Shown here piece by piece: positions 43,608 to 55,739 of a stretch of 64,000 nt of DNA. The notes beneath the pieces are model-generated. The model saw only the letters and a program-made list of their open reading frames with translations. It was not told the origin of the DNA and did not search any database. The stretch comes from Helicostylum pulchrum. Its lineage: Eukaryota > Mucoromycota > Mucoromycetes > Mucorales > Mucoraceae. The first letter of the stretch is position 1. Every line of letters starts with the position of its first letter. A program made the position numbers and the translations under genes. The stretch lies in assembly GCA_025677825.1 (NCBI GenBank), contig JAIXMO010000069.1, forward strand, positions 62,001 to 126,000, given 5' to 3'.

Positions 43608-46042
43608 TCATCGTGAAAAGTAGGCACCGAAATACTTGCTTAATATTGATAGTATTGTATTTGCTACATTAACAAAAAAATATATAGCGTAAATAAAATG
43701 TAAATCATAAGAGAAAGTTTTTTTTTTTTTACCAGGGTGATTTTCGTTAATGCCTTTGCTTCTAAAGAATTGTACGTAACCAAATACATGTTTTGATTTC
43801 GGTTCATTGACATGTACAAAGATATCCTCGGGGTAATTCATTATAATATTGTATATAATTTCTAAACCAATTTTCATCAATCGATCGTATAATTTGCTAC
43901 ATACAAAATAAGTTAATTGTTCTTTTTTCATAGCCTCTACGAAAAAAAAAACTTACCGATTTTTAACAGAAGTATACGGTCTATTTTCATTAAATTCTCT
44001 ATACAGATCAGCCAAAGCTTGATCAGTACCCTTAAAAATGACCTCGAACATTTTCTTGAACAAACGAGAAGAAGGTTGTACTAAAGTCATATAATACAGT
44101 AAATTCATCGACTTAAATCTCAACTCAAACCACTACATTATAAAAATAAAAAAGTTCGTTATCCCTTTTGTTTTTTCTAAAAAAAAAAAAAATGATAATT
44201 ACATTGTCAAAACTCAAAGAGCCTTGCGGTACAATGATAAGATCTGTCAAATAATTTACAAGCATTAAATTCTGATCTTTGTACGAAACCATATAAGCAT
44301 CATCGGCAAAATTGGTCTCTAATATACTTAGAGCAGAAATTAGAACTTTATACGGTGTGACAGGGTCTAGTAATTTCAGAAAAGAACTATCCTCCATTAG
44401 GAAATCAAACCTAATAATATTAATTAAGTTATCTCTTCTCTGTATAATTTAAAAAATCTTTTTTACACTGCTTTTTCATCTTGCGATGCAATACTGAAAA
44501 ATAATTCCAAAATACTACTGACAATGGTTAAGGATTCTTTAGGCGTATCAGCTAGTTTCAATCTACGCGATATTTCCGTAGGTGTAGTGGAATAAGTTTG
44601 TGAAAGTCGATTTATTTCAGTCATGGACTTGCGCTGAATGTCCGGTACTTCAGTTAATAACAAATACTGTTCTTGTTTATCAAAATAGAACAATTCAAGT
44701 GATTTTGATAATTGGATCAATATGGAATTATTATCAATCAAATCCTTTTCCAAAAACTTTTTAGTTATTGGAAAACAAGTAGATAAGCTCAACAAGACGT
44801 CAACAATGTTTTGTATGACCTTGTAAGACTTTTCCTTGATGCAGATTTGTAAGCTCAAGTTTAAAACGTTTAGAAGTAATCGAATGGTACTGTGGGCGTG
44901 TTCTGATTTTATAAGGTGGTTTGATATATCTGAGGCCAGTAAAACTAAATTTTCATAGTTTCCTGCTGAAGAGCATTGGCTTCGATCTGGCACAAACTGT
45001 TGCGAAAATCGCGTGCTAAAGTATCGTATGTTAGATTTCGTAAGGCAAACATTGATAGATTTCGTATTTTTGTGGTTTCGATTATTCCATTCTTGAAACA
45101 GTGGTGTAAACAAAACTATCAATAGTTTATTCTATTTTTTTTTTTTTTTTTTTTCGTTAGTGTTTTATTCCTCTCTCTCTCTCTCAAAAAAAAAAAAGAA
45201 ATTACATTTTTTTCAGTTTCTGTTAAGCCGGTTTTCTTGGTTTGTTGTTGTCGCACTTTAGGTTTTTTAGGCTCACTGTGAGATGAAGGCATCTTTACAG
45301 GAGATGCCGTAGACATACTAGTAGTAGGCAAAGGTGGTGTAACCAATCCTTCTACTTTAATTGTTGACTGCTGTGAACTTTGCGATTGAGAATAAGACGA
45401 TTGAGAAAAAAACGATGGCAATTTTATAAAAGGACTAGGTTTAACACTACGTTTCGATTTCTGATGATCTGGAACCGTGCCAGGAAATGGTCTTTTTTGA
45501 TATGGATCGTCTTGTTCTTTTAATCTAGCCAATTCTCGCTTTAAGCGTAAAATATCTCTATCCTAAAAAAAACAGTGTCAATTTTTTATTTTTTCTTTAT
45601 CTTTTGAAGGGAAGTGAATACTCGCCTTTTCTTCTATTATGGTCCTTGCGTCTTCTGATTCTCTTTTGCGACGTTCGTCGTCATTGTTTGCTCGTATTAA
45701 TTCGGATCGCTCTAAACGAAATCGCAAGTTTTCAATAGTTTCTTGCTCCTAATAAAAAAAAAAAAAAACTGTCAAAAAAACAAAACAAAAACAACAACAA
45801 CAACAACAACAAAAGTTATTCATTACTTCTTGTATGCCTCGACTTTGTTGTACATTAGTTGTGGTTTGTTGTTCATTAGTTGAGGCACGTTCAATTGGAG
45901 GAACCAAATTCAATTGTGTGTCAGTAACAGTGGTTCGAACCTGTTGAGAGCTAAGGTATATTTCCTCCTCTTGCTGTAAAGCTAATAAATCTTCTAAGTC
46001 TAATTCGAAATCATTAAAGTCTTCATCTAAATCCATATCCAT
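43608..46042 (-). CDS. ATRIP/Rad26-like checkpoint protein, 8 exons
   Basis: Exons 46042-45827, 45748-45626, 45562-45206, 45131-44467, 44410-44203, 44132-43957, 43896-43733 and 43663-43608 give 654 aa. The start is an acidic, hydrophobic segment (DEDFNDFELDLEDLLALQQE) like the RPA70-binding motif of ATRIP. A coiled coil follows (EQETIENLRFRLERSELIRA through DILRLKRELARLKEQ), then a Ser/Pro linker and a long alpha-helical region. This order matches ATRIP, Rad26 and Ddc2, partners of the ATR kinase at stalled forks. The second intron uses AAAAG|GCGAGT, a GC donor. The assignment rests on architecture and the N-terminal motif, not on a signature, and could be wrong. Confidence 0.55.
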
Positions 46043-46504
46043 TTTTGAGAACAATTGATTAAAAAGAAGAAGAAAAAAGAAGATTTAAAGTGCGGCAAAT
46101 ATGCTTTTTTGAAAGACACGAAAAGAGGTTTTTCCTTCTTTTTTCACGCTCGCGTGACGTTGTCATCGCTGTTTGAACAGAAACACATTTCATAAACAAG
46201 TTTTTTTTTTTTGTGCGTTTCTTTTTCCTTTTTTTCCTCTCTTTGCTTTCTCTTTTTTTTGTATTACAGCAACAAAAAAAAAGACGTGAGTAACAAACAA
46301 AAAAAAAAAATTAACATGTTGTAGTTTGTACCTTTTTCTTAAACTACTTATTTTATTTATTAATCCCTCATTTGAAGTATATTTACACATATACGATTTC
46401 AACATTGAGCGAGACAGAGACAGAGAGACAGAGAGACAGAGACAAAGACAGGACATATAAGAAATAATCAGTCGATAATATATATATATATATATATATA
46501 TAGG
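46043..46504. other. Divergent promoter region with microsatellites
   Basis: Shared upstream DNA of the ATRIP-like gene and the YEATS gene. It holds a gagacaga-type tract (46411-46452), a (TA) tract (46478-46502) and several T and A runs. No gene. Confidence 0.55.
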
Positions 46505-47247
46505 ATGGTAAATATATACTGTATAACAAAGTATGAATATATAATTTAAAAGAAAAGTTGATGAATTAGAACGAATATACACAAGAGATCAAGATTATAT
46601 GTCAAAATCATGTAATGAAAGGAAGTTTAAAGGCGTCAGAAGGACATCCGTGGAGAAATTGGAAGATTAAAGTGGTAGCTGTAGATAATCATCGAGAAAG
46701 GAGGGGTAAATTAAGTTACTTGTTGGACCATGTTGAATATATGTTGCATCCAACTTTTGAGAACCCAAGAAGAGGTAGTATATACATTATAAAAAAAAAG
46801 AGAAATAACAAGCTAAACCTTTCTAGTGTTTATGAAGGAACCTTACTTGTTACAAGAAAAAGGCTGGGGTGAATTTGATATGCGCGTAGTCTTATTCTTT
46901 ACCAATAACTTGGCTGAACCAGAGAACATTTTTTTTGATTTACACTTTCGAGAACCAACTTATACCATTTTGCATAAAATTCATTTTCAAAATCCATCTC
47001 CCGAATTGATAAAATTATTATCCATAGAATTACCATCGACAGATACACAGCAAATATCAGATCACAACCTAAAAAAGCGTAGAACAAGTCCTTCTTCTTC
47101 TTCCTCAACAACAAAAAAGATAAAGACTCCTCCTTCCATGTCTTCACCTGCTCAGTTTAGCGATGGTCCTTTAACTCCTTCTTCTACTTATTATAACAAC
47201 AACAAATACCCTCCTTCGCCTGCTATTATAAATAATAACCATCAACA

Positions 47248-47287
<40 letters not shown>

Positions 47288-47879
47288 GATCAGGATTTAT
47301 TCTCAAATACTATGGCATCGGATGACTTGTTTCGGGCTATACACGGATTTAGACAAAATATAGATGAAGATATCATTATTGACGATGTATATCAAGAAAA
47401 AGATTTAGACACTGTAAACCCAATACATGGGAAATTAATAGAGGATAGTGTAAGAATGGCTTGGGGGCTACCAGAGGTAAAAAAAAAAAAAAAAAAAGGG
47501 CACCGTTTCTTATATTTTCTTTGGTTTTTATTAACGCACACACAAACAAATAAGGGTTTAGACATGCTGGAACTAGCAAAAAGACTCAGTCTACGAACAC
47601 CAGAACAAACAGAGGAAATAGAAGCGTTAATTAAAAACCATAAAAGAGATGGTATATATGTAGAAGAGAACGATGGTAATTTAAATATACAGATAGAAAG
47701 ATACAAACCTAATACATACGTACTATATAGACGAGTTTATCGTGGACCTTTATTCACTCGGTCCTGAATTACTAAATCAGTTATGGGATTATACCGAAAG
47801 AAAGAAAATGTCCTCTCGTACAGCTTTATCTCCATTTTCACTTGTGCAAGCAAACACAATCATGATTGAAGACGATTAA
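46505..47879 (+). CDS. YEATS-domain chromatin protein, 5 exons
   Basis: Exons 46505-46507 (ATG only), 46570-46774, 46827-47476, 47555-47675 and 47731-47879 give 375 aa. The YEATS domain includes EIKIICQNHVMKG, GHPWRNWKIKVVAVDN, VEYMLHPTFENPRR and EPYLLQEKGWGEFDMRVVLFF; the W-G-E-F tetrad forms the acyl-lysine pocket. A poly-Ser and (HQQQ) linker follows. The C-terminal AHD-like helices are EGLDMLELAKRL and DEFIVDLYSLGPELLNQLWD. This suggests a Taf14/ENL/AF9-type reader in transcription or remodeling complexes. The last intron (GTAATT to ATATAG) restores the LYSLGPELL frame. The ATG-only first exon is inferred, since the frame upstream of 46570 is closed. Confidence 0.82.
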
Positions 47880-47997
47880 AGGAAACATTATATATACATA
47901 CATACGTACATACACACATACAGCAACAAACACGCTCACACACACAGACACAGACACAAAAAAACAAAATGTATTATTATTAATTTAATTACAACTT

Positions 47998-50193
47998 TTA
48001 TAAACCTACTCGGAATAAAACTTGCTTTCCCTTTTTCCCTTTTTTCTTTCTATTCGTCGTATTTACATCAGAGTCTTCGGTCTCAGTAGTATTAGTAGAC
48101 GAAGTTTCACCCCAAGCATTTGCATTTGATTTTTTAAGCATGGCATTGATATCTGCTCTTCTAGAGGACGTAGCAGTAGGTAAAGCAGGAAACAATTGTT
48201 GAAGATCATTGTGTGATGTATTTCTAGGTGTACTTGAACCACTCCAGGGTGTAGATTGAGCAAGTGGTGGAAACGTAGGTTGAACTGCACCTGCATCTAC
48301 AGCGGCAGATGCGACTTTATCCCAAACACCTGCTTTTTTCTTTTGGTTAGCTGTTCTTTTTCCATTAGGTGCATTGACAACTAGAACACGAGGTGATTCT
48401 TCTCTCTGATAAATACGACACATTAATATATATAAAATCCATCAGTCATAATATATCTGTACTTACAGGGTTCTTCTTTTGGTTCCATGTACGAACCATT
48501 TCAGACTTTAATGTTCTATTATCAACTAGATCTTTAGCGCTCTTTAATACTTTGGCAGTAAATTCGGCATCTTTATCACATAAGTCATATACCGAGTTTA
48601 CATAGGTATCTGTATCTATGGATAAACTAGTAAAAGCACTTGTCAGTTGACGAAACTTTACAACTTTGCTAAAGTTCTTGAGCATGTCTGCAATACCATC
48701 TAATGCTGCTGCGTGTCGAGATACAATACCAGTATCTGATTCATTAGCAGGCGAAGATCTTCCACTGGTGTTATTATCTTCACCTAATGTAGGCCAATGA
48801 TCTTGTTCGGTTAATTGAAGTGATCCCAATCTAGCGTTTAAAAAGGAAGGTGATGTGCGAGTGGATCCATTCATATCAGGAAAATCTTCTGCAGTTAATC
48901 TAACAGATTGAGATCGTTGCTGCTGCTGCTGTTGTTGTTGTTGTGGTGGTGGTGGTGGTCTACTACTGCTACTACTGCCATTTCTTGGTTGTCCATAATT
49001 CAAGTTGACATCCACACGACGAGCTTGACGAGATAATCCATTACCATGTGTCTCTACCTTTTTTTATATATATAGCATCAGTACACGGTTTTTATTTTTA
49101 TTATGTAATTTTTTTATTTAAAAAAAAACTTACCTCGTGTGCTTTTAAATCAATATCAGAATCAAACACAACAAACTTATTATTCAAGCATTCCTTATAA
49201 ATACACAAATAATGATCTTGTTTAAAATGTTTTTCCAGACTATCATAATTAGCATAATACTGTCTTTGAATTCCCTTTTTTAAGCACAAATGACACTGTT
49301 CGTGTTTATCTCTGCAATGTTCAAACAATTCATCAGCGCCATAAAATCTAGACTGACAAAATACACATTCAGGATGTCCCGAGAAGCCAGTTTCGTCCTC
49401 TTTATTAAAGGATGCATCCCCTTGCAAATTATGTTTTTGTAACTGGTCTTTGGTATATAACGTATGTTCATGTGCAAATATTTTCTTGTTTCGAATACAC
49501 AAGTCACAGCAGCTACGTTTATGCACTTGTTTGAAATGACGTTTTAGTTCTTGCCAGTTTTCAAACGCTTCTTCACAATCGGGTTCTGCACAATTGTGTT
49601 GTAAAAGAATCATCGTGTTTTGGTACATGGTCTCCGTCTCGAACCGAATGCCATATTTAGGATCGTAAAACGGCGTGTCTTCTCGTGTATAGTCGTCGTA
49701 AAGTTTTTCTGCGTCAGTAGTAAATATAACTCTTTTAGATTCTGCCTAAAGGGATATATACACGTTGAGGTTTTTATTTTACTTTTAGTGCAAGATGCCC
49801 TTTTTTTCTTCTTCTTTTTTTTACCTTGCAGTAAGCACAATTCTTAGTTTTGTAAAGCACTCTTAATCGCAAAGTACATAAATGACATGTACGATGGTTA
49901 CAGGGTCCAACTGCAAAGAATTCTATAGGTCTAGTACAAATAAAGCATCCTTCAACAGAGTCATCCTCCTCTTGATCTTTAACAATCTTTTTAAAGCCTT
50001 TCAAAGGTGCCTTGACAGCTTTTTCTGTCTTTTTTGCCTTTTCTGTCTTTTCTGTCTTATTGGTATCTTCAGAGGTAGACGCATTTGCATTGTCTGGTTT
50101 CTTGTTCTTGGAACGGTTACGATAGTTCCTCTTCTTCTTGTTGGTTTCCGAAGAAGAGGAAGAAGATTGATTGACTGTTTGATTAGGTTCCAT
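47998..50193 (-). CDS. ZNF598/Hel2-type RING E3 ubiquitin ligase, 4 exons
   Basis: Exons 50193-49825, 49745-49134, 49057-48467 and 48405-47998 give 659 aa. After a Ser/Lys-rich start comes the RING: CFICTRPIEFFAVGPCNHRT, CHLCTLRLR and CAYCK. A series of C2H2 fingers follows (CDLCIRNKKIFAHEH, CVFCQSRFYG, EQCHLCLKKG). The C-terminus has polyproline/polyglutamine, a helical region and Lys-rich end KKKGKKGK. This order is characteristic of ZNF598/Hel2, which senses collided ribosomes and ubiquitinates 40S proteins to start ribosome quality control in the cytosol. It ends about 120 bp from the end of the convergent YEATS gene. Confidence 0.92.
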
Positions 50194-50585
50194 ACTTGTT
50201 TTTTTTAAAAAAAAAAGGATAAAATTATATAAAAAAAGGCTTTTTTTACTTGACAAGTTGAACCGCAGTACAAACTATTAGTTGTTAACCAATAAAAAAT
50301 CAGTTAAAAAAGGGGAGCTAGTTTGTACGAAAACAAAAAGTTATTTCACATGCTATGAACAAGCATTGGGAAAAAAAAAAGGTTAAAAAATAACACACAC
50401 AAAAAGTTGTCAACATCATATGATTCTTTTGTAGTTCTTGTAAACAGTTACATCTCATTTTCGATTAAACGAAAAGTGTTTCAGTATTCACAAGTTGAGG
50501 TATAAAAGTATACATTTCTCTTTATTCTTTTTCTTTCTTTTTTTTTTTTTTTTTCTTTCTTTCTCTTTATCTTTAAATAAGAAAA
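50194..50585. promoter_or_regulatory. Divergent promoter between ZNF598 and perilipin-like genes
   Basis: 392 bp shared upstream region with T17 and C/T-rich leader (50529-50575) before the perilipin-like start, and T9A10 just upstream of the ZNF598 start. Confidence 0.5.
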
Positions 50586-51670
50586 ATGAGTAGTATCTCT
50601 AGTAGACAAGAAGAAGAAGATCAATTCAGCCATCCTTCAGGTAATAAATACATACAAAAGAAAAAGAAGGAGACCCCCATTACTTATCTACAAATGTTTT
50701 TTTTTGTTTAGATGATGATTCTTATAGTACAGGTGCAGACTCAGGTTTTAGCGTAGGCACAGAAGAAGATGAAAAGTTACAAATGAAAGCCAAGCAAGAA
50801 GAGCCTGTTATAGTCATAGTGCAAGAAACTAATACTGCACCTAGCTTCTTTTCTCGTCTTGTTTCCATTCCAATCATCCAAGATAGTTTTACGGGCGCTC
50901 AAAATATTGTGCGACAACATGCAGTTGGTCAAAAGGCACTTGAATATGCTGAAACAAAGTTACAGAGTATGGTAGTTCAAGCCCAACCTTACTTACCCAC
51001 AGACAATACGGGTCGTATGCTTTCTCGAGCCAATTCATTTGGTAATCGGTCACTTGACTTACTTGAAAAGCAATTCCCTTCTATCTCTTCTCCTACACAA
51101 GAATTGGTTCAGCCTATTACGGGACGTATTGAATTTGCTGTATCTCATTTGAAAGAAAAGAAATCTAGCGTAGTTGATGCTCGTATTGAATCACTCGCTA
51201 CTGCACTTGAATCTTTACTTGACCAATACCTTCCTGCTTCTGAAAAGGAACAAGAACTTAGTGAACAACCCAGTAGTACTAATCGTCTTTTAAACGTTAT
51301 TAACTTATTATCTACTCGAGCCTCTAAGCGAATCTCTAAAAAGGTTTCGGCTACAAACGATGAAGAAAAAAAGATGAAACAAATTATTCACGCTTGGGTA
51401 CTGGAACAAGTCAACACAATGTCTCAACAACCACAAGTAGAATCTCTTGTAACGAAATTCTTTCATGATAGATCTCCAATGCAGGTCATGTATAACTTTA
51501 CTCAAACAGAGTTTGATAAAGTACGTCAAGAACTAAATAAACCAAACGTTAGTCACATGGACAAAGTTCGTAATATTTTGGTTTTATCTCAAACTGATAT
51601 CTTGTTACCCTTGTATCACTCTATTTGGACTCGTCAACCTGCTAAAGTTGAGCAGGTTCAAGTAAATTAA
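50586..51670 (+). CDS. Perilipin-like lipid-droplet protein, 2 exons
   Basis: Exons 50586-50640 and 50712-51670 give 337 aa. After an acidic start, FFSRLVSIPIIQDSFTGAQN and VGQKALEYAETKLQSMVVQA match the N-terminal PAT region of fungal perilipins (CAP20/MPL1), and ANSFGNRSLDLLEKQFP with PTQELVQPITGRIE matches the second block of these proteins. The remainder is amphipathic helix without membrane spans. Such proteins coat lipid droplets and protect stored triglyceride; Mucorales are oil-rich fungi, which fits. No enzyme motif is present. The identification is by motif order. Confidence 0.7.
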
Positions 51671-53173
51671 ATCATTTTTTCTTACTGCTTATTTATCTCC
51701 ACATAAATATTATAAATAAATATCCTTTTTTCTTTTTCTTTTCTTTTTCTTTTCTTTTTTGCAGAAAAACCCTATATTTATTTGTTCTAGTAGGGCGTAA
51801 AGTATATTAAATTTTAGTTACATAATATGTAATAAAACAAATAGAATGATCTGATAGTGATTGTCAGATAATAAACAAAAGTCATCAAAAGCTCTTGATT
51901 ACGATCAAGTGTTTCTTCTTTGTTATATAATATACGCGCATATAAAAAAAAAAAGTCGTTTGTTATTATTATTATTACGCACGCACATGCTTATTATAAA
52001 ACATTCAAGCATTTACTTTTTGTTATCACTCGAGAAAAAATACTTCTGTACATGGCTGATGTACACAACAAACATAACCAATTTAAAGGGAGAGAAAAAA
52101 AAGTATGCGTGCTTTTATTAGAAGTCAATTGAAGACAATCACCCACTAGAAACTGATAAACGAATTGAATTCTTGGTGCGTTCATTATTACCATAATAGC
52201 CAGATGTTTCACCCCCTCATCGATTAAACTTGCAAGGAATAAAAGATTCGACTGTGCGTCTTCCTGTATAGGATTTTAAACTAAACCTGCTATCAAAGTT
52301 AGAAGGTACACAGAATAAAGAAAAGGTTAATTTATATACATACATAAAGGGGGGACTTACTCGGATTGTAAGTGCATAAAATCCATTCTCGGCACTCTCT
52401 TCTTTTGCGATCCCAGTAACTCTTTATGGTTAAACTTTAAAATCGAATTCCACAATTACTTTCTGTTTGAAGAAAGGTTTCAAAACAAATATACCGTAAA
52501 AAAAAAAGAGCTTACCGAAATACCACTCCATTTAAATAGTAGACATCAAATATGATCTCCTGTCAGCGGCAGTTTTTGATATCATTTTATTTTTTTAGCG
52601 CAAATTGACCGTGATTACAGATGAATATTTATGGGGTTGATGACAGGAGATGTCCCTTTGAGAATCTGATCGGGGGAAGAGGTTTTTGTTGGGGAAGATG
52701 ATGGTTTTTCAACTTCCATGGCACATCTTTGATACCTTCGCGAGAGCTTTAAGAGGTGAATAACCCTTTAGTTGTGTATTCTTTCTTTCCCTTTCTAATT
52801 TTTTTTATAAGTTTTACCCCGTCTTGTTCATGCCAGTCAGGTAACTTCTTTGTAATACTTGAACTGCAGTAATAAAAAGTTCTACTTTTATACAAAAAAA
52901 AAAGGTACGAAATTGTTTGATTTATTTAAACAATACGCTTTTAGTTAAGGATTCGAGATCTTTCGAGTTATTGCTTTAAAATGGTTCCATTATTTACTTT
53001 TATCTCTTAAGTTTATTGCAAAAAAAAAAAAGATGACTCCGTAAAGAGTTGGATCTTGTTACTAAATATATTTATTGTTTTATACAAGGAAAAGGTATTA
53101 CTAATTACATTTGATTTACGTTATGAATGATTGGTATTTATTTTCATATGTTCATAGTGTTGGCATGTAAGGA
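51671..53173. other. Intergenic region
   Basis: 1.5 kb, with a ttttctttt tandem (51727-51760) after the perilipin-like gene. A less AT-rich part lies at 52560-52760, including a 14-bp match (atc)tcctgtcagcggc / gacaggaga in inverse sense around 52558 and 52641, but no ORF is supported. Confidence 0.35.
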
Positions 53174-55095
53174 TTACGGAGTTCTTTTTCTTTTGTTCGG
53201 TGTTTTGTGCATGATAAAATCTTCCCAGTCATCAGAAGTAACAATGTCTTCATCCAATTTGATATTTTTCAAGTCACAAAGAATTTTTTCTTCTAATTCC
53301 TTATCCATATACATTTCATTATTTGTTTCAGATCCATCGCTACTTTGTGATTCGTACAAAGTATCATCTTCCGCTTCAAATGTCATCATTTCAATTGCGT
53401 ATCTTGATTTGGCTTCAAGAATAGTATTTACACTGTGTTTAAAGGGAAAAAAAGTTGCACGGTATGTGTACCGATCAATATCCAGGTGGTGAGAATTCGT
53501 GTCTGTTCCGAGCAATATATTAGTTTAGTGTAGTTTAAAAAGACGAGTCTTTTTAAGGAAAGTACAGCAGCAAGAAGAACAGCAAAGGAACCACAGTGTG
53601 TTTCATCTTTGGGCATAATAAATGATCCTTTTGTATATGAAATAAGATACATATTTAGTTGCATAAATGGTCAGTTTTAATCCCTCCCACTGACAAGTAA
53701 TAGCTTCCATATGCTCCATGATTAAAGCGCTCTTCACCTTCTGATTCCATAGTTGAAGAATACTCGTTTGGAGATTTTTACCTTTACGAACATCCGATCT
53801 TCCACCTTTTCTTCCAGGTTTTTCTTCTGCGGAAGCGTAATCGCTTTCGTCATTCACATTACGCCAAATGAAATCCACACGCTGATTATTGACGGCGTTA
53901 AATTGTTTAGTAGTATTGGAATAGCAGTCGGCGCGTTTGGAAATAAATCGGTTATCTTGGAGAAATACTTTATCCCATATGAAAAGCTGTTTTGTTTCCC
54001 AAATATCTGTAGCACAAACAAATGCCAATCGTCATCCGAAAGGTATGCAGTATACTAAGGCCAAGGATACGGACCAACGTTGAGTAACACCGATCTGATA
54101 TACTTGCACATGGGATCCAAGTTTCTTTCTTTAAAAAATAATTTAAATAAATCGTCAATTTCATCTTTGGTCTGACATTGGCCAATATTAATCAGCATTT
54201 CTCTTTCTTTCGATGTTGTCGTTGACAGCAGATTCATATTAAGTTCATCCTTTAAGTTGCGCATAAAAGATTGACATCTTTTAGGCACTTTGTGGTAAGA
54301 GAAATCAAATTTTCCATCTTCACCAAACGTCAGCAAACTTGAGCGAATTATTTTGTGCAGTTTCTACGTTATCCTGACTATTACTTGCTGTTGCTAAAGC
54401 GTTCAACCCAACCTCATTGATAAATTGTGTAGAATACTGCGCCGTCTCAACTAGTTTCTTTATTCTGGAAGCAGTACAAATCTCATAAATATGTTGACAG
54501 AGGCTGTCAACCTACTGTTTTTCATCACTGTTATTGTCACCATTGTTAACTCTTGCTATATAAATATTATTTGCTTCTAGTATATATAAATCCCCCAAAG
54601 TCTTAAGATTATTTTCAGAAGAGTTGAAACGAAGGTTGTTATCAAGCAACATTTTTAGAGTATCTTCATACTTCCATAATAAAAAGGGCGTTTTAAGTAA
54701 ATACTGTGATAAAGTGCATCTACTTTTAAACCTTCATTTTTGAGGATTGATATCTCGATTCTATACAAGGAAATAAGTCTAAATATGAGAGAGGTTATTA
54801 ACTAAGTATTATCTGGTTTTTTTTTTTATTCTGGCGTAAATGACTTACCCATTGTATAAGCTTATTTCTAATGCATTCGATAGACAAAGGATTGGTAATG
54901 GCCCCGCTATCATCAACTTCAACATTCAACGTATGGTTTTCAATAGCTGCAGGAAGGATCACAGTTCGAAATTCGTTCTGTAAAATAGGAATGTTTCTTT
55001 GGAACTTTGGTACTGATCGAAACCATTCAAGTACTTTTTCGTTGATATCGTTGTACGGCAAGGTACTTGGACTGTCCATAACCAATTCCATCTGA
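53174..55095 (-). pseudogene. Decayed member of a multicopy family with nuclease-like motifs
   Basis: Reverse-strand pieces at 55091-54798, about 54420-54055, 54028-53640, 53640-53545 and 53480-53174 lie in different frames and are separated by stops. They align with the neighbour at 55740-57264: DPMCKYIRSVLLNV, FISKRADCYSNTTKQF, NQRVDFIWRNV, DYASAEEKPGRKG, EAITCQWEGLKLTIYATKYV and ILEAKSRYAIEMM. The order D (RVDF), 14 residues, E-x-K (EEK) fits a PD-(D/E)XK core. The N-terminal piece (MELVMDSPSTLPYNDIN) has no match in the neighbour and ends at a GTAAGT donor. Many breaks make it non-functional. Confidence 0.7.
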
Positions 55096-55405
55096 TTGTT
55101 TTATGCTTAAAAGGATTTGCCGTCGTGTTTTGTCAAAAAGAATAAAAGAGGAAAAAAAAAAAAAAGATAAAAGAGGGGGAAATCGGGGTTGAAATCCACT
55201 CCAAGTAAACCACAATGCTAAAATATTCGAACTTCAACTCACCTTTTTGAAAGAAGTAAAAGCGATATGCAAAAAAAACTTGGGCAATTCTTTTAATAAC
55301 GCTCTTTGAACAGCTCCATTTGATTATTTTATGTTAAAAAAGGTTTGCCGTCGCGTTTTATCAAAAAGAAAAAAAAGGCCAAAATCTGGGTTGAAATCCC
55401 CACTT
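55090..55405. repeat. Direct repeat pair upstream of the decayed family member
   Basis: About 110 bp occurs twice, starting at 55090 and 55315. Shared parts are tccat(c/t)tgatt(g/a)ttttatg, then g(g/a)tttgccgtcg(t/c)gtttt(g/a)tcaaaaagaa, and gggttgaaatcc. The copies are about 85-90% alike by eye. Confidence 0.65.
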
Positions 55406-55480
55406 TTTAGAGAGAAAACCCTTTTTTAATATCGGCTAAATATTTAAGAGAAAATCGTACATACAAGTTTTTAGTCTTAA

Positions 55481-55730
55481 TTGGTACGCTTAATTTTTTT
55501 TTGGTACGACTCTAAAATAAATTTGGCACGCATTTTTGGTACGCTTTGAAAATAGAAGTTGGGACAGATACAATGATTTGCGTTTGAAATTCAAGATTTT
55601 CAAAAATAGAAATCAAACTTTTTTCTGGCCAATCAAACTTCTCATAGTCCATTCAAATTTTTTGTCTACCAATCGAAACTTCCTGTTTCCATTCAATTTT
55701 TTAAAGTGGATATCAAATTTATTTTTTATT
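55481..55730. repeat. 20-bp periodic degenerate repeats
   Basis: At 55481, 55501, 55523 and 55536 the word ttgg(t/c)acg recurs. From 55611 a different word, a(a/t)tc(a/g)aa(a/c)tt, recurs at 55611, 55631, 55651, 55671, 55691 and 55711, exactly 20 bp apart, with variable sequence between. The array ends 10 bp before the stop of the gene on the reverse strand. Confidence 0.7.
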
Positions 55731-55739
55731 TCGTTAATT

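Noticed and set aside
46190..46582. 130-codon reverse frame over the microsatellites upstream of the YEATS gene
   Set aside because: Composed of Tyr/Ile and Ser/Leu from TA and GAGACA repeats; not protein-like.
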